A DNA stretch of 64,000 nucleotides. Origin: Bathynomus jamesi (taxonomy: Eukaryota > Arthropoda > Malacostraca > Isopoda > Cirolanidae). Below, one piece after another: positions 12,527 to 24,339 of the stretch. The stretch is from contig JAJOZX010009082.1 of assembly GCA_023014485.1 (NCBI GenBank), positions 1 through 64,000 of the forward strand. The letters run 5' to 3'. Within the stretch, counting starts at the first letter, position 1. Each line of letters begins with the position of its first letter. The notes under the pieces were generated by a model, which had not been told where the DNA came from, did not search any database, and was given only the letters and a program-made list of their open reading frames with translations. The translations under genes and the position numbers were made by a program.

Positions 12527-12527
<1 letters not shown>
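9321..12527 (-). mobile_element. CR1-like LINE copy A, main part (ORF2 and proximal 3' UTR)
   Basis: This continues 3801-4226 beyond the hAT insertion. On the minus strand it holds an endonuclease/reverse transcriptase ORF followed by the 3' UTR. It matches CR1 copy B over its whole length and stops at 12527, where copy B continues into ORF1. Copy A is therefore cut off inside the ORF1-ORF2 junction, exactly where a (TA)n tract begins. It supplies the uninterrupted target for two insertions in copy B (at 57332 and 58481). Confidence 0.92.
9745..12422 (-). pseudogene. CR1-like ORF2: endonuclease and reverse transcriptase, broken
   Basis: From 12422 leftwards: an apurinic-like endonuclease domain (LSLNARSLRNKINKF, AINESWLS, VMGDFNCANVNYD, giving the expected Asn, Glu and Asp). 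Then the reverse transcriptase with [42 protein letters not shown] and the catalytic box KFADDTK (around 10440). Then the CR1-type thumb (LYKSLVRHHLEYAVQFWNP, RVQRRATKMIPSLR). Frameshifts near 11512, 11000, 10620, 10390 and 9940 break it. Such LINEs copy their RNA into DNA at nicked target sites. The thumb sequence is the main reason for calling it CR1-like. Confidence 0.92.

Positions 12528-12568
<41 letters not shown>
12528..12568. repeat. (TA)n tract
   Basis: A pure TA run marks the 5' truncation point of CR1 copy A and separates it from the hAT remnant to its right. Confidence 0.9.
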
Positions 12569-12577
<9 letters not shown>

Positions 12578-12585
12578 CATAATAT

Positions 12586-13017
12586 ATGTATGCATTAACA
12601 GTAGCAGAACTTGATGAAAAGCAAGCAATGACAGCAGAACAGTGGATAATCAGCAACAAGCCTCAATATCTAGCACATTTTCTGACTCTCAAAATAAAAG
12701 ACAAGAACCTTTTCTTAGTATCAATGTTTAATAATCAAATCATTCAATTGTATAGAAAGTCTTCCCCTACTTGGTGGTAATTGATGAAAGTACAAACTGC
12801 AAAAAGAAATGCTATTGGTATAGAAGGTTTCTGCAACTTTTGTGAACATCTACTGAGTTGTACCCCAAGTTCAGCTGCCATTGAGAGAGTTTTCTCAACA
12901 TTTGGACACATCTGGTCTAAGTTACGCAACAAGCTTGGGACAGAAAAAGCAGGAAAGCTGGTCAAAATATACAAATATTTGTGTAGTGGAAGTGAGCTGA
13001 ATGAAGATGAAGTTTGA
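12586..13017 (+). pseudogene. hAT transposase C-terminal remnant
   Basis: Two adjacent frames give the end of a hAT transposase. The second includes SCTPSSAAIERVFSTFGHIW and RNKLGTEKAGKLVKIYKYL, the hydrophobic dimerisation region of the family. A TAA at 12778-12780 interrupts the frame just after TWW. No BED finger or catalytic core lies upstream, since the (TA)n tract and the CR1 LINE lie there instead. It is a different hAT lineage from that at 6173, because the conserved stretch differs strongly. No terminal repeats were found. Confidence 0.8.
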
Positions 13018-13126
13018 TTACTTTGAGATGTGCCAGTGCTTAATAAATAAATACTAACTATGATTACTATCTGAATTTAATTAGTTTATTACTTTTACAG
13101 AGCACTTCATTTAATAAAATGAAATA

Positions 13127-13823
13127 CAGTGGACCCCCGATTTGAGTACGTAATCCATTCCAGCATGGCGTACTCAATTTTAAATGTACTCAAATCGAAC
13201 TTAATAACCTATGGGAATTAATTAATTCGTTCCAAAACCCAAAAATTTCACCCCACCCCTACTTTTTCTATAGAAATTGGCCTACGAAATTTAGTAATTG
13301 TATTAAAAATAGACAGAATAGAATACAAAGTACATACCGTACAATATAGACAAAATAGAATAATCCTGTAGGAGTCTTGCTTGATGTGCTGGAAGTTCCA
13401 GATGAGGAATTATTGCTTGGAAGGAGAGTCTCCTTCCATGATGATGTCACACTATGTCACTATGCCACAATATAAAATACAGTATCAAAGTCACTGCATG
13501 TACGAATCACCAAATTTATGCCATATTTTCACTATTTTATGCTGTAATCAACAGAAACTAACATAAACACTAAGTACAAAGTCAGAAAACAAAATGTACG
13601 AAATTCTAACAGAAATCCCTAAGAACACCTGTACTATTCAAAACATTAGACCCCAAATGTTCCCGCAACGAACGCTCTAGACAAACTGAAATGCGTTCGG
13701 CGTCGCCGGCTGGCGTACTCAAATCGAGTTTTCTACTCAAGTCGAGTCAATAGGAGCCTATGGACGAGCGTACTCAAATCGAAAATACTCAAATCGATGC
13801 GTACTCAAATCGGGGGTCCACTG
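13127..13823. mobile_element. Non-autonomous Tigger/pogo-like element (697 bp)
   Basis: Inverted ends read CAGTGGACCCCCGATTTGAG and, at the right, CTCAAATCGGGGGTCCACTG. TA flanks each end (13125-13126 and 13824-13825). The CAGTGGACCC start and TA target fit the pogo/Tigger branch of Tc1/mariner. Further copies of TACTCAAATCGA occur inside both ends. No transposase is present. A partial second copy lies at 33125. Confidence 0.88.
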
Positions 13824-13825
13824 TA

Positions 13826-14924
13826 TTTTAGAGTTCAGTTTTAATTAAAAATAAAGTTGGATGAGTTGAGCTTTGTGCGTTTGTTATTTATTTAATAAAA
13901 CAAAGTCCTACATGACTGCAATGACTCTTAAATACATGGTATTGACTGTTATATTATTTTTATTAGCTTATTATAGTAACTCACTGTTTTAAAATATCTG
14001 AGTGGGTTTTAATTGGGTTTTTTCAGGTGGGCTTTTTCTGAAAAAAACCACTGGGTCCAATCAGGCCAACCATGCTAATTAGACCAAAAAGGTTGATACT
14101 GATTTAACCCTTTCTGACCTAAATTATTGTTTTGAGCTAAAAAAAATAAAAAAATAAATTGTTTCCACTTAAAAATAGGTATGGAAATATATATGAAACT
14201 TTGTTTTGAAGTTTATTTAATTAATTACACAAATTATATCATTCCATTTGGTGCTATTAAGTAATAAACAAACTAACATAACTTTGATACTTTGAATGAA
14301 ACTAATAAAAGCAATTTTTGTCCTTTGCTAAACACAACAGTAGACCATACAGTACTACTATGAATGGAATGCATTAAAAGTTTTTGTCCTTTGTTAAACA
14401 TAATTGTACATTACACTTTCTGCATCCCTTTTTGGGTTTTAAATGCTGAGGTCAATGTCCAAAATTACCTGCAAGATGTTGCTATACAGTTAATTGTTAG
14501 TCAAATGCCATAAGGCATCATTGAAGCTAAGCTGAGGAAATTATGCATACTTTTTGTTGATGATGCATGGAATTGCTGGGACAGAAAGGGTTAAAAAGAA
14601 AGTAGGCTTATTTGGATGATTTCCAATTATAGTAGCTACCATTTGATTGACACATTCTTAATCCTTGTCTGCTGTGAATTTTTAGCTGTAAATCAGTTCT
14701 ACTTCACTATTTGTCCTTAGGAATTTTTTTTCTGTACACCTTAATCTTGGTAAAATTGAATATAAGCTGAGCCTAGTTAAAAATGTGTAGCTAGTTGGGA
14801 AGTCTTCTTTTACAAGTTGGGTTTACAAGGCTTACAACTTTCATTGGTGAAGCATTTTACAATACCATAAAGCTAGGCTTCACTTCTCTAAATTTTGTAG
14901 ATAATTTTTTTTCCTCCTTGACAG
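13826..14924. other. Host intronic sequence, no gene recognised
   Basis: AT-rich sequence with many short homopolymers and no coding region or terminal repeat that I can support. It lies directly upstream of the first recognised TM2D3 exon and ends in a polypyrimidine tract and AG at 14923-14924, so it is best read as intron. Confidence 0.6.
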
Positions 14925-15070
14925 CCACTGTACTGGATGGCAAAACAGCCGAAGATGAAACTAAAAAGTCAGATAGAATTCCAGTAAAAAATTTTACTTC
15001 TCATGAAAATACATTGGCCCCTCGCCCGCAAACCTCATCTTCACCACCTTTGAAGCAGGTTGAATGCGAG
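14925..15070 (+). CDS. TM2D3: TM2D3 (almondex-like), internal exon encoding the variable N-terminal linker
   Basis: A 146-bp open segment lies between a good acceptor (T-rich tract then TTGACAG, ending at 14924) and a donor (GAG|GTAATA at 15071). It encodes a Ser/Thr/Pro/Lys-rich stretch ending QTSSSPPLKQVECE. It starts with the last two bases of a codon and ends on a codon boundary, in phase with the exon at 15730. On its own it has no recognisable domain. In TM2D3 proteins a poorly conserved linker precedes the cysteine-rich region, so the assignment rests on phase and position. The upstream signal-peptide exon was not found. Confidence 0.6.
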
Positions 15071-15729
15071 GTAATATTGTGGAATATTTTTTGTATCAAA
15101 GCCCCAGTTACCGGGGCCAGTTATGCATTGGCCCTATCCTGCACTGGTACTGTACATAATCTTATTGTCAGTATAATGCAATTGATTGTAATTAATAGCT
15201 ATAGTAAGTTTGTCATAAAATATCTGAACAGTAAAAATATGAATCTCATAAAATTTTCTCTGAAAGTAGGCTGCTTGATTTGGCTGTTTCATATTACATG
15301 GTAATAATTAGTTTGAATATAATTTACATCATAGAAGTGGCTGGGATACCATGTAGGAGGCTGTAAAACAAAACTTATAAAAGTATCCTTATTTGGGTAC
15401 AAAAACTATCATTATCATTGACAGTCCCTCACTATACAAAATTGTCGCTGAATAGTAAAGAAAGTTATATATTCATATTTTATGAAGAGATGTTCCTTCT
15501 ATAACTTGAATTAACAGATTATTTATTTCTAGGGTTTAACATGTTTTAAATATTCTGAAAGTGAGACTGAAAAATTGCATGAAGAATTCATCTTTTAGGT
15601 CTGAACCAATATTACATCCAGAGGGTTAACAATTGTACAACTAAAAGTCTTTGGTACAAGAATATCAGTCACATATTAATTCAGTCACATATTAATAGGC
15701 TATAGTTAAAATTTTTTTTTTTTTAACAG

Positions 15730-15882
15730 GATGAGAATTCTGAGGATTTTTCATCGTGTCCATCCGGAGTGTCTTGCTCCAAACTAGGAGGAGACTGTCT
15801 AGATTGCAATTTTAATTGCGCTTGTATCTATGGACACTCATTAAATGTCTCGTGTTCACCGAAAAAAGGAATTGAATGTAAT
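15730..15882 (+). CDS. TM2D3: TM2D3 (almondex-like), exon encoding the first cysteine-rich module
   Basis: A 153-bp phase-0 exon lies between a T-rich acceptor (AACAG at 15725-15729) and the donor AAT|GTAAGA at 15883. It encodes 51 residues with CPSGVSCSKLGGDCLDC, then NFNCACIYG, then SCSPKK. The spacing C-P-S-x3-C-S-x-L-x2-D-C-x-D-C-x2-N-x2-C-x-Y-G is that of the extracellular N-terminal module of TM2D3 proteins. These are membrane proteins with a C-terminal two-helix TM2 domain, and Drosophila almondex promotes Notch signalling. The exons for the TM2 domain are not in this window, so the gene must extend beyond it or through a very long repeat-filled intron. Confidence 0.8.
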
Positions 15883-16270
15883 GTAAGACTTTAATATCAG
15901 TTACTACTTCAATGTTTGATTTAAATTCTCTAGTTTTAATAAGTGATGCATTTGATGAATATAATATGGCCATATGGATAAGTCATTAAGCCCATGCCTA
16001 CAAACTATTTTCATTTCACGAGTATACTATTTATAGAGCCTGGATGTTCAGGCAAAATGCCATAAATGTCTTTTTGCCTTATTTTGCATTTACAGGAAAA
16101 AGTGCCCCTTTTGTCATAAAGTGCCAAATTTGCCTTTTTTTCCCATTGTTTTCTAGTATCATTACATTAGAGTCCCAAAGTAGGCCTATCAGTTTGTTTT
16201 AGTTACACACACACACCTTTCAAATGCTCCATGCAATGATTCCTCATTTATAAAGGTCAAGCTTGTTACC

Positions 16271-16319
<49 letters not shown>

Positions 16320-16590
16320 AGTTCAGGAAGAACCGATTCGCCTCTATTTAAAGGGCATATCTCAGCGGAAAAACAAAGAAAAAGTGAGAGGAAAGACAGA
16401 GGAAAAAGAAAGGGTGGAGGGGACAGTCGAAGTGGAAAAAGACCAAGGACTGCAGGGTCGAGCCCCATCATCCTTGGGTGCTAGGGCCGGGAGGGCGCAC
16501 GTGAAACCTCCAGGAACAAGCACGTACAAACGAGCACAAAGAGCACTCAAGAGCACGAGCTTAGAACCCCCTTGCGGGTATATATATATA

Positions 16591-16624
<34 letters not shown>

Positions 16625-16629
16625 TTTAG
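15883..16629. other. Intronic and low-complexity sequence, no gene recognised
   Basis: Sequence downstream of the TM2D3 exon. It includes a TGCC/TTTGCC-rich stretch at about 16050-16150, a (TA)n plus poly-T tract (16276-16320), a purine-rich 250-bp segment of unknown origin (16321-16577), and a second (TA)n tract (16578-16625). The purine-rich segment lies between two TA tracts and may be a repeat fragment. I recognise no domain in it. Confidence 0.5.
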
Positions 16630-16838
16630 GGGGCTACATAGTGGCCGATGTCGTAACACCGCTTCTCGGAGATCAGCGAAGTTAAGCGACATTGGGTCTG
16701 GGTAGTAGTTGGATGGGAGACCGTCCTCTGCGCTCAGATTATGTAGCGACCCGTGGTTCGGATCCCACGTAAAGCTGTAGGTCCCCTCCGTCATATGACC
16801 TTAGATGTTGCGGAGGTTAAACAACCCCAATTAAAAAA
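16630..16838 (+). mobile_element. SINE with a 5S rRNA-derived head
   Basis: Positions about 16631-16752 align with eukaryotic 5S rRNA: CGGAGATCAGCGAAGTTAAG, then GGGTCTGGGTAGTAGTTGGA, then TGGGAGACC. These cover the A box, intermediate element and C box of the internal polymerase III promoter. It is diverged from a true 5S gene, and the expected 3' stem is altered. A 37-bp block (16753-16789) then nearly repeats part of the CR1 LINE 3' UTR. The element ends in an A-rich/TA tail. I infer a SINE mobilised by a LINE. It is not a functional ribosomal gene. Confidence 0.82.
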
Positions 16839-17115
16839 ATATATATATATATATTAGGGTGTTTCACTTGTACAGAGGAAAATATCAAAGGTCAATATTT
16901 TTCTCCACTTTGCTTGTGCTTTTATTCCTTTTCATGTAAGAAAGATGTGCACCAATTTTGAAAATGATTAAGTGATATTTAGGGGTTGCACACATTTGAA
17001 CCTTTTATAATAAACAATTTTCTTCAGTGTTACGAAAAAATTCTCCCTTGGAACCACAGAAAATGAAAAACTCTAATAATAAAATTAGAAAATTCAAATC
17101 GATACACATTACACA

Positions 17116-20100
17116 CACAGCCGCATTTAGGGGGTGGTGCACTGGGAAAATGTTCAAGGCTCTGCACCCGATGGGCCACGCAAATTTCAATTGGAAAAAA
17201 ATTAAACGTCACTTATTTGCCATCTGCCATCTGGCATTCTAATATCCGCTTTGATGGTGTTTAATTTGTTCTTGTTCTTGTTAGTGTTACTCATTTCTAA
17301 TGTTGTTACTAACTTACTACTTGTTGTTTCTGTTGCAGATTCGTGATTTATGTTCTTATTGTTGGCATTGTAATATGTACAACATGGAAATGAGCTGGGA
17401 TTGAAGGAGGAAATATAAACCTGGTAGTGAAAAGCATAAGGATAAGAAGTGCAGAGAAGAGTTTCTTGCGATGGTGCCAAAACTGACTAATTGGATTAAA
17501 TCATCAGTAACTAAGTCAGCCCCTTCAGCAGGCCCACCAACTGCCTCTGCTACTTCAGCAACTGCGTTTTCAGAAGACGCGTCTACATCAGCATGTTCAA
17601 CAAGCCCAGCAGCTGCATTTTCAGGAGACTCATCTATGTCAACCCCTTCTGCTACATCAGCAGCTGCGTCTTCAGAAGACCCGTCTACGTCAGTGCGTTC
17701 AGCAGGCCCACCAGCTTCAGGACATGCAATTAATGACATTGGTTTGTGGCTACAAGTGCTGACTGATGACTTTAGAGAGTTCTGGATAGAGTGGGGAACA
17801 TCAGATTGCCAAAATTATGACAGCAACTTCAGTAACTCTTCAACTACTGAAAGTGGTACAACACGCCGATGTACAAAGACATTATTTGTTAAGAAACATA
17901 GCCTGACAAATGAGAGGATTGAGGTGTCATGGCTGTGCTATTCTGAGTCCACAGGCTGTGTTTACTGTTTTGTCTGTAAATTAATGTTGAGGCCGGACAA
18001 CAAGTTCAATGACTGGAAGCATGGTAGACAATCAGTCGAAGCACACAGAAAATGTGAGCAACATATGGAGTTGATGAGATATTTGTTGGTTAGAAAGTCT
18101 GTCTCTGGCTGTGTTGATCTGAAACTGGTGAACCAGTTTGAAAAGGAGTGCAACTACTAGCAGAAAGTTTTGCGGTACTGTGTCAACGTTATCAAGTATA
18201 TCATGTCACAAGGACTAGCAATTCGTCGACACAACTCCCGTTTTGGTTCACCAAACAATGGCAACTATTATGGAATTTTGGAACTTTTAAGTAAGTATGA
18301 CAGTTTTCTAGCTGCGCATATAAGTGAGCATGCCAACAAAGGTAGCAGACACACCTCGTATCTCTCTCATTTCATTTGTGAGGAACTCATACTGTTGATG
18401 GCTGATAAAGTACTTCAGACAATTATCCAAGAAATCCAGTAGTCAAAATAGTACTATCTATCTGTCAACTCTACGCCTGATGTTTCCCACACTGATCAAC
18501 TGTGCTTCACCGTCTGATATGTGGTTGAGTCTGGGTCTGTCAAGCGATTTCTACAGTTCATACCTATGAACACACATACAGGGAAAGGAATCGCCGACAT
18601 GGTCCTCAACTTATTGGAGACTGTAGAGGATAGTCTTATGATAACGCAAGCAATATGGCAGGGAAATACAATGGCGTAAAGAGCCACATCAAGTCAAAAT
18701 CTCTGTATGCTGAGCTTGTGCCATGCATGTGCCACTCACTAAATCTTGTGGGTAAATCAGCGGTGGACAGTTGCACAGCAGCCGTTGAATTGCTTATGCT
18801 CATTCAGAATGTCTACACATTTCTCGTCTCCTCGACATACCAATGGCATCAACATGTAGAGGTTCTCGATAGTAGTTCCCATAGTGAGAAACTAAAGGTT
18901 GACAAAGGTCTCTCCAATACCCACTGGTCAGCCAGATCAGATGCCATCCAATCTTTAACCGAAGGCTATGCCGAGAATATCGTGGTACTGGATGAGCTAG
19001 CAGTAGATACCAGCCAAACTGCGGAAGCCAGGATCGAAGCCAGGGGATTGTCTAAACAGCTTCAACAACTCCAAAACAGCCATTTTATTGGTTTTATGGA
19101 ACACTATTCTCAGACATTTTCAAAAAATGAATGCATCTCTGCAAAAACAAAGAATGTCGTTAGACTCAGCCACCCTCTTGCTGAAATCACTACTGCAATT
19201 TGTTGAAGATCTCGGATCAAGATTTGACGAATTTGAGGACCAGGGCATCGGGAAGTGTGGTCATTGAGTACACAAGGAATCGACTCAACACACAAAGAAG
19301 AGAAAGCATCATCATGATGAAATTGGAACTGCTGAAGATACGAACCTGACACCAAGAGATTCATTTCGGACCACTGCATTTCTACCAATAATTGATAAAC
19401 TGTGTACCACACTGAACACTCGTCTAGAAGCATATGCTGTCCTGCAGAAAAGATTTGGATTTTTGTATTTCCTTCTAGTCCTGGACATCGACAGTCTTCG
19501 ACGGTCAGCTGAACATCTAGTAGAATGCTATCCAGCTGATCTGGAGAAAGAGCTGGTAATAGAAGTTGTGCAGTTCGCTGCCCTAATGAAACTCACCAAA
19601 AGTGAAACAGAATCCCAGATGGAACGTGAAGACATGTGCAACAGATTTTATCGGCATATGAACACAAACGAACTGAAAGGAACATTCCCAAACATGGAAA
19701 TAACAATGAGAATATACCTGTGTATGTTTGTCATGAACTGTTCTGGTGAACGTTCATTCTCGAAACTCAAACTGATCAAAAATTACCTTTACTCAACAAT
19801 GGGCCAGGAGTGCCTTTCGTCCCTGGCACTGTTGAGTATAGAGCATGAGGTGTTGCAGTTGGTGAGTTTTGAGGACACAATCACGCAGTTTTCCAAACAA
19901 AAAGCCAAGAAGCGTCCTATGTAATATTCATTACAAATCTACACTATCTACAGTACAGTAAGCTGTACAGTTTAGCTGTTTATTAAGTGCATTACAACTG
20001 TGTAGCTGTTTATTAAGTGCATTACAATAACTGTGTAGATGTTTATTAAGTGCATTACAAATGTGTAGCCTAGTAGTGTATCTGTATACACTGTGTGTGT

Positions 20101-20291
20101 ACATAGTTAAGTTATAGTCTTTAATATCACATTAATAAGCCGAATGGCTTCTGCATGTATGTTTTGTGTGTTAAAAAAATATATATGTTATGTGCATTAC
20201 AAAATATTGTCATTCATTAACACACTAAAATAATACGTACATCCTGAGAAATAGTTTGCCCAAGGCCCCGCACACTGTAAATGCGCCCCTG
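17116..20291 (+). mobile_element. hAT transposon of the TTF-finger/DUF4371 (ZMYM-like) type
   Basis: A perfect 8-bp duplication ATTACACA lies at 17108-17115 and 20292-20299. The diverged ends read CACAGCCGCATTTAG and, as reverse complement at the right, CAGGGGCGCATTTAC. It carries a broken transposase on the plus strand. Short tandem copies of TGTTTATTAAGTGCATTACA lie in the 3' UTR (about 19976-20060). A ~90-bp direct repeat flanks the element (17015-17105 and 20320-20415), and the TSD lies between them. Confidence 0.88.
17471..19924 (+). pseudogene. hAT-like transposase with TTF-type zinc finger, broken
   Basis: A Ser/Ala/Thr-rich N-terminus containing imperfect repeats is followed by a TTF-type zinc finger (SWLCYSESTGCVYCFVCKL, then HRKCEQHMELM). 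A region with RRHNSRFGSPNNGNYYGILELL resembles DUF4371. The Asn/Asp core (YDNASNMAGKYN, about 18642-18677) is followed by CHSLNLVGKSA. The end holds SGERSFSKLKLIKNYL, the hAT dimerisation segment. In-frame stops occur at 18158 and around 18440, with frameshifts near 18640 and 19205. The order matches the ZMYM1-like hAT lineage I know from animals. It cannot make a full product. Confidence 0.85.
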
Positions 20292-22479
20292 ATTACACAA
20301 TACAATACAATTTAATAATACAAAATTTTCTTCAGTGTTACAAAAGAATTCTCCCTTGGAAGCACAGAAGATAAAGAACTCTAGTATTAAAATCAGAAGA
20401 TCCAAATCAATTTTTGAATTGGTACAAGGACATTCCCGCCTGGGTTCTTTTCGGCACCTCCTTTTGATGATATTCAACAATCTGCAACAAGAATTGTTTT
20501 TGCTTCTCGTCCTTGACTGATTCATTGAATTGCTTGATTAATGCAATTCCCTTCTCCACTGTGTCGTTTATGACTTTCAGCGTGTTGACTGACTCTCAAG
20601 CCATCATTTTTGGTGTACTACTCTACGTTGTTGACATCCCCGATGCCGAAGTTGTTGAAGAATGTCTTCGTCCTTTGAGTGATGAAGTTGCTCAGATCCT
20701 TGCCTTCAAAAATTGCATTTTTCCACTCAAGTCGTTTGAGTTCCTTCCTTGATGCAGGTTTGTTCAAGGCCTGGAATATCTTTTTTTCTCATTTGGCAAT
20801 ATCCATTCATCAAGGAAAGCCAAGCCGACTAGAGTCTCCGAGAGATACCATAGATGCCTTTTGGCAACTCTTAAGGCAGCCTGGCCCAGGTCCTTGTTTG
20901 GATATGAAATCAACAGTTGAATCATGTCCAGGTCATTTTTTCAGGGCCCACCTACTGACCACTGCCTTGTGCCAGAACCAGACATAAATGAAATGCACTA
21001 AAAGGGCCACATCGTGCAATCCCTTCACCTCTCAGTTGGTGAGTTCCAGTTGCTCCTGGAACAAATCCATTTTCAGCACATAGATAGCTTTTGCCATCCA
21101 CCTGCCTTGATGATGGGCTCCTGGAGTCCTGAAGGAGAACTCAGCTCCACTCCAGCCTCCAAGGAAAAGGAGTGACAGCTTGAGGAGTTCCTCATAATCT
21201 TCTCTCAGGTAACATGAACTTTCAATGACTCCACAAAGATAACACCATCCTGATTCATTTATCTTCCAAGTACCTAGTGGCTGGCTTTTCTTCATCAATC
21301 ATGGTTTTGAAACAATTTTTGTTAATAAAGTCCCAATGCTGCTCAAATCATTGAAACAACAGGATTTCAGGACCACTTGTTTGCCCCAGGGACTTATGAA
21401 AGACCTCCTTCAAAATGCTCATAAATGTGGTGATGGCAAGGCAACCACAAGAGCGACTGACCAAGGAATTGTTCAATTCTCATACATGCCCCTTGCAGAA
21501 GTCTGGTATTGGACGCCATAGTGTCAAACGAGAGGCCAATGATGCAGTCCTGAATTCCAAATTGTTGCAGCTCCTGGATGATGGCTCAAGCCATTTGTTC
21601 ACCAGTACCATCCTGGGCAACAGCACTCCAAGAAGATGCTCGAACTCCTTCCCTGTTAGCACAGCAGCTACTCTGTCTTCCAAGCTTCTAGAGCAGTGGT
21701 GCACAAACGTTTTTGATGTAAGGGCCAAGCGAAGAAAATAACTAAATGTATTAGCCTACTTACTTTCCATCTAAGTCATAAATTGGGTCACTTTTATATT
21801 CTAACTTTTTCATTGAATTGAAAAGACCCGTGGGGCCACTGAAAAGACCTGTGGGGGACACATTTGGTCCGCGGGCCAGGGTTTGTGCATCACTGTTCTA
21901 GAGCTTCCGCCATCAGCTTGGGGTAGTAGCTTGCTGTTCCAGTGCAGAACTGAGAAAGGTGGATCTTTGAAGATTGACTCCTCAAGTTGTTTGGCCATTT
22001 TCTCTCTATACTTGGCATGTGCTTGATGAACAGTTGATGGTGAAATAATAATCTGCAATACATCTTGTCAGAGACTTTTAGCAGTTGCAGTGAAGGAAGT
22101 GCTCGCTTGTCAAATAGAGAGTTGTTCTCTAGGGGTGCACTGGATATTGCAAAATATCCAGTATCCAGTATCTGGCAGGATATGGGTCATATCTGACCAG
22201 ATATGCCGGATATAAGCCAAGACATTAGAAAATTAACACTTGTATGAAAATCTGCCATAATATGATAATAAGTAATAATAACACATTATAATATTTTATT
22301 TACAAAAAAAGTGGAAAGCCCTCCAGGGCCCACCCCTAAACCAGTCCAGCAACACTTTTTATATTAAATCAACACAATACTGATGACAAGAATAAATAAA
22401 ACATCTGTCCATCCTTAATGATTACAGTTCTATTAATATAATCAGAGCTTTTTATAAAAACGTCTAGGTGTTAAGTTTT

Positions 22480-24310
22480 TTAAAAAGAGTAAAATGTTGC
22501 TAGACTCCTGCACTTGCTTTCCATTCTTTTTTTTCCTTTATTTTCAAAACAATACAAAACATTACAAGCTTGACAAATGTAAAACAATACATTGAATACA
22601 ATATAAAATGCCTGGAATGAAATAGATGAATGGAGGGCATTGCTTTCCTTTTGTGATCTCCATAAAACACCCTTCAAGAATGTCCTCTTTGGCATAGGAG
22701 AACTGGAATTTGAGCTTCTTTTGCTTCCACTTTCATTACCTTCACTTTCATTTTCATTAGAATCATTACCACCTTCATCATTTTCAATACCTATGACTTC
22801 TTCAATCAGCCAGGATTTAGCCTGCTCTTTTTGATCTTGTTGAAAGAAAGATAACTTATACTGTGGATCTATTGCAGTCGCAATCACATAAGCCCTGTTT
22901 TTCATTATGTTCAAAGACTTCCCATCATTACTCTCCAACAAGAAACATGCTTGAAGAGAAGTCAGGAGTTCTCTCTCTATCGTTTGAACACCTTGGTCAT
23001 CATGGCCAATCTTTGAAAGAAATCTTTGTAAAATACAAATGCTTAGGATTACGGAAGACAAAGTTGATTTTTCTGAACTCATTTCCTGAGTTAGTTGGAA
23101 GAATGGTTTTTAATATTTTAAGGAGATTTTGTATCAGTGTCCACTCGAAGGATGTGATGGTAGGTAATTCACTACAATCAGCCAAATAGTTGCACTGGAA
23201 TTTTTAATTTATATAATCTTTCTAGCATCAAATATGCACTGTTCCAACGTGTTGGGACATCTTGAACCAATAGGAGAGGCTCAAGATTTTGCTGCACTTG
23301 AATGTGTTTGAAATTGTTACAGGCCAAAGGAGAATGATTAAAGTGAGTTGCAAGGTGGTGACTTTTTGCAAGGATATCAATTACACTCCTCTGAACCATA
23401 ATTGAGTCACTAATAACCAGTTGGAGTAAATGAATGCTGCAGTGTATTGAAGGTATTTCAGCCAGGTCACTACCAAAAGCCATATTACTAGCTCCATCCC
23501 TCACCAATAAATTCCTCTTATTTGCATCAAGATCCCAACTATCCCACATAGAGCGAAACTTTTCAGATATATTCTTGCGGTATGCGACCCTGAGAAATGA
23601 GAGGCATGTAGCACAGCATCGTATCTTTCAAAATCTTTACCTATCCAGTGACCCGATAATGATATAAAACTTTCTTGAGAGGTTGTGCATGTCCATATAT
23701 CTGAAGAAAAGCTGACATGCTTTACTTCTTCCAGCTTCTGAGCAATTTTAGACTTGAACTCATTATAAAGACAAGGAATTATAGTATCAGAGAAGTACCT
23801 TCTGCTTGGTAAGAGATATCTGGGTTGGAGGTAGGCCATTAGTTCAATAAAACCATCTTCAACTAAAGTAAATGGCTGGTTGTCCAAAGCCATCATCATG
23901 CCAATTTTATAGTGAATCATCACAGACCTGGAGTCATTGATGTCCCATATATTTTTAGATGAAAAGCTTTCCTCTATTGAGATTGGCTTACTCATTTGGT
24001 CCATTTTCTTTTCTTTCAGAGTACTACCAGTAGAAGTTGATGGTCTAGCCTGTATTCTATCTATGCCTATTTCCTTTGATTCAGTTGCAGCTACTATTTT
24101 TTGTCATTTTCATTTTTGGCTTCAGCATACTCTTTTGGGTGATTAATCTTCAAATGATTATGAAGAGGTGTTGTGCTAAAAGACTTTTGGCCACCTTTCT
24201 CCGTCCCACATTTGATAATCTTTTGGCAAATATTACACTTTGCAGTGATAGGCTAGGATCATTTATTGTATACAGTGACCACACAAAACTTGTCACGATT
24301 AATACTTAAT
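22480..24310 (-). pseudogene. hAT transposase with BED finger, C-terminus missing
   Basis: Minus strand, from 24310: a BED zinc finger (CNICQKIIKCG, then HNHLKINH) with two stops just before it. Then FSLVED-like text and FIELMAYLQPRYLLPSRRYF, the first catalytic Asp in VSFSSDIWT (23790-23760), RDGASNMAFG with the second Asp (about 23500), HCSIHLLQLVISD, and DVPTRWNSAYLMLERL. The last part (23082-22480) has ATAIDPQYKLSFF and then an acidic Ser/Asn-rich tract. The dimerisation segment expected after this is absent before the element's end. Frameshifts lie near 23520 and 23180. Confidence 0.85.
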
Positions 24311-24339
24311 GGTTTAATACAACTAATGTTGTAAAATTC

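Noticed and set aside
14795..15304. A 169-codon ORF as a small protein gene
   Set aside because: Only its middle part (14925-15070) lies between good splice sites and in phase with the next exon. The rest reads through intron sequence.
16631..16752. A functional 5S rRNA gene
   Set aside because: The promoter boxes are recognisable, but the sequence is diverged, the 3' stem does not match, and a LINE-like block and A-rich tail follow, as in a SINE.
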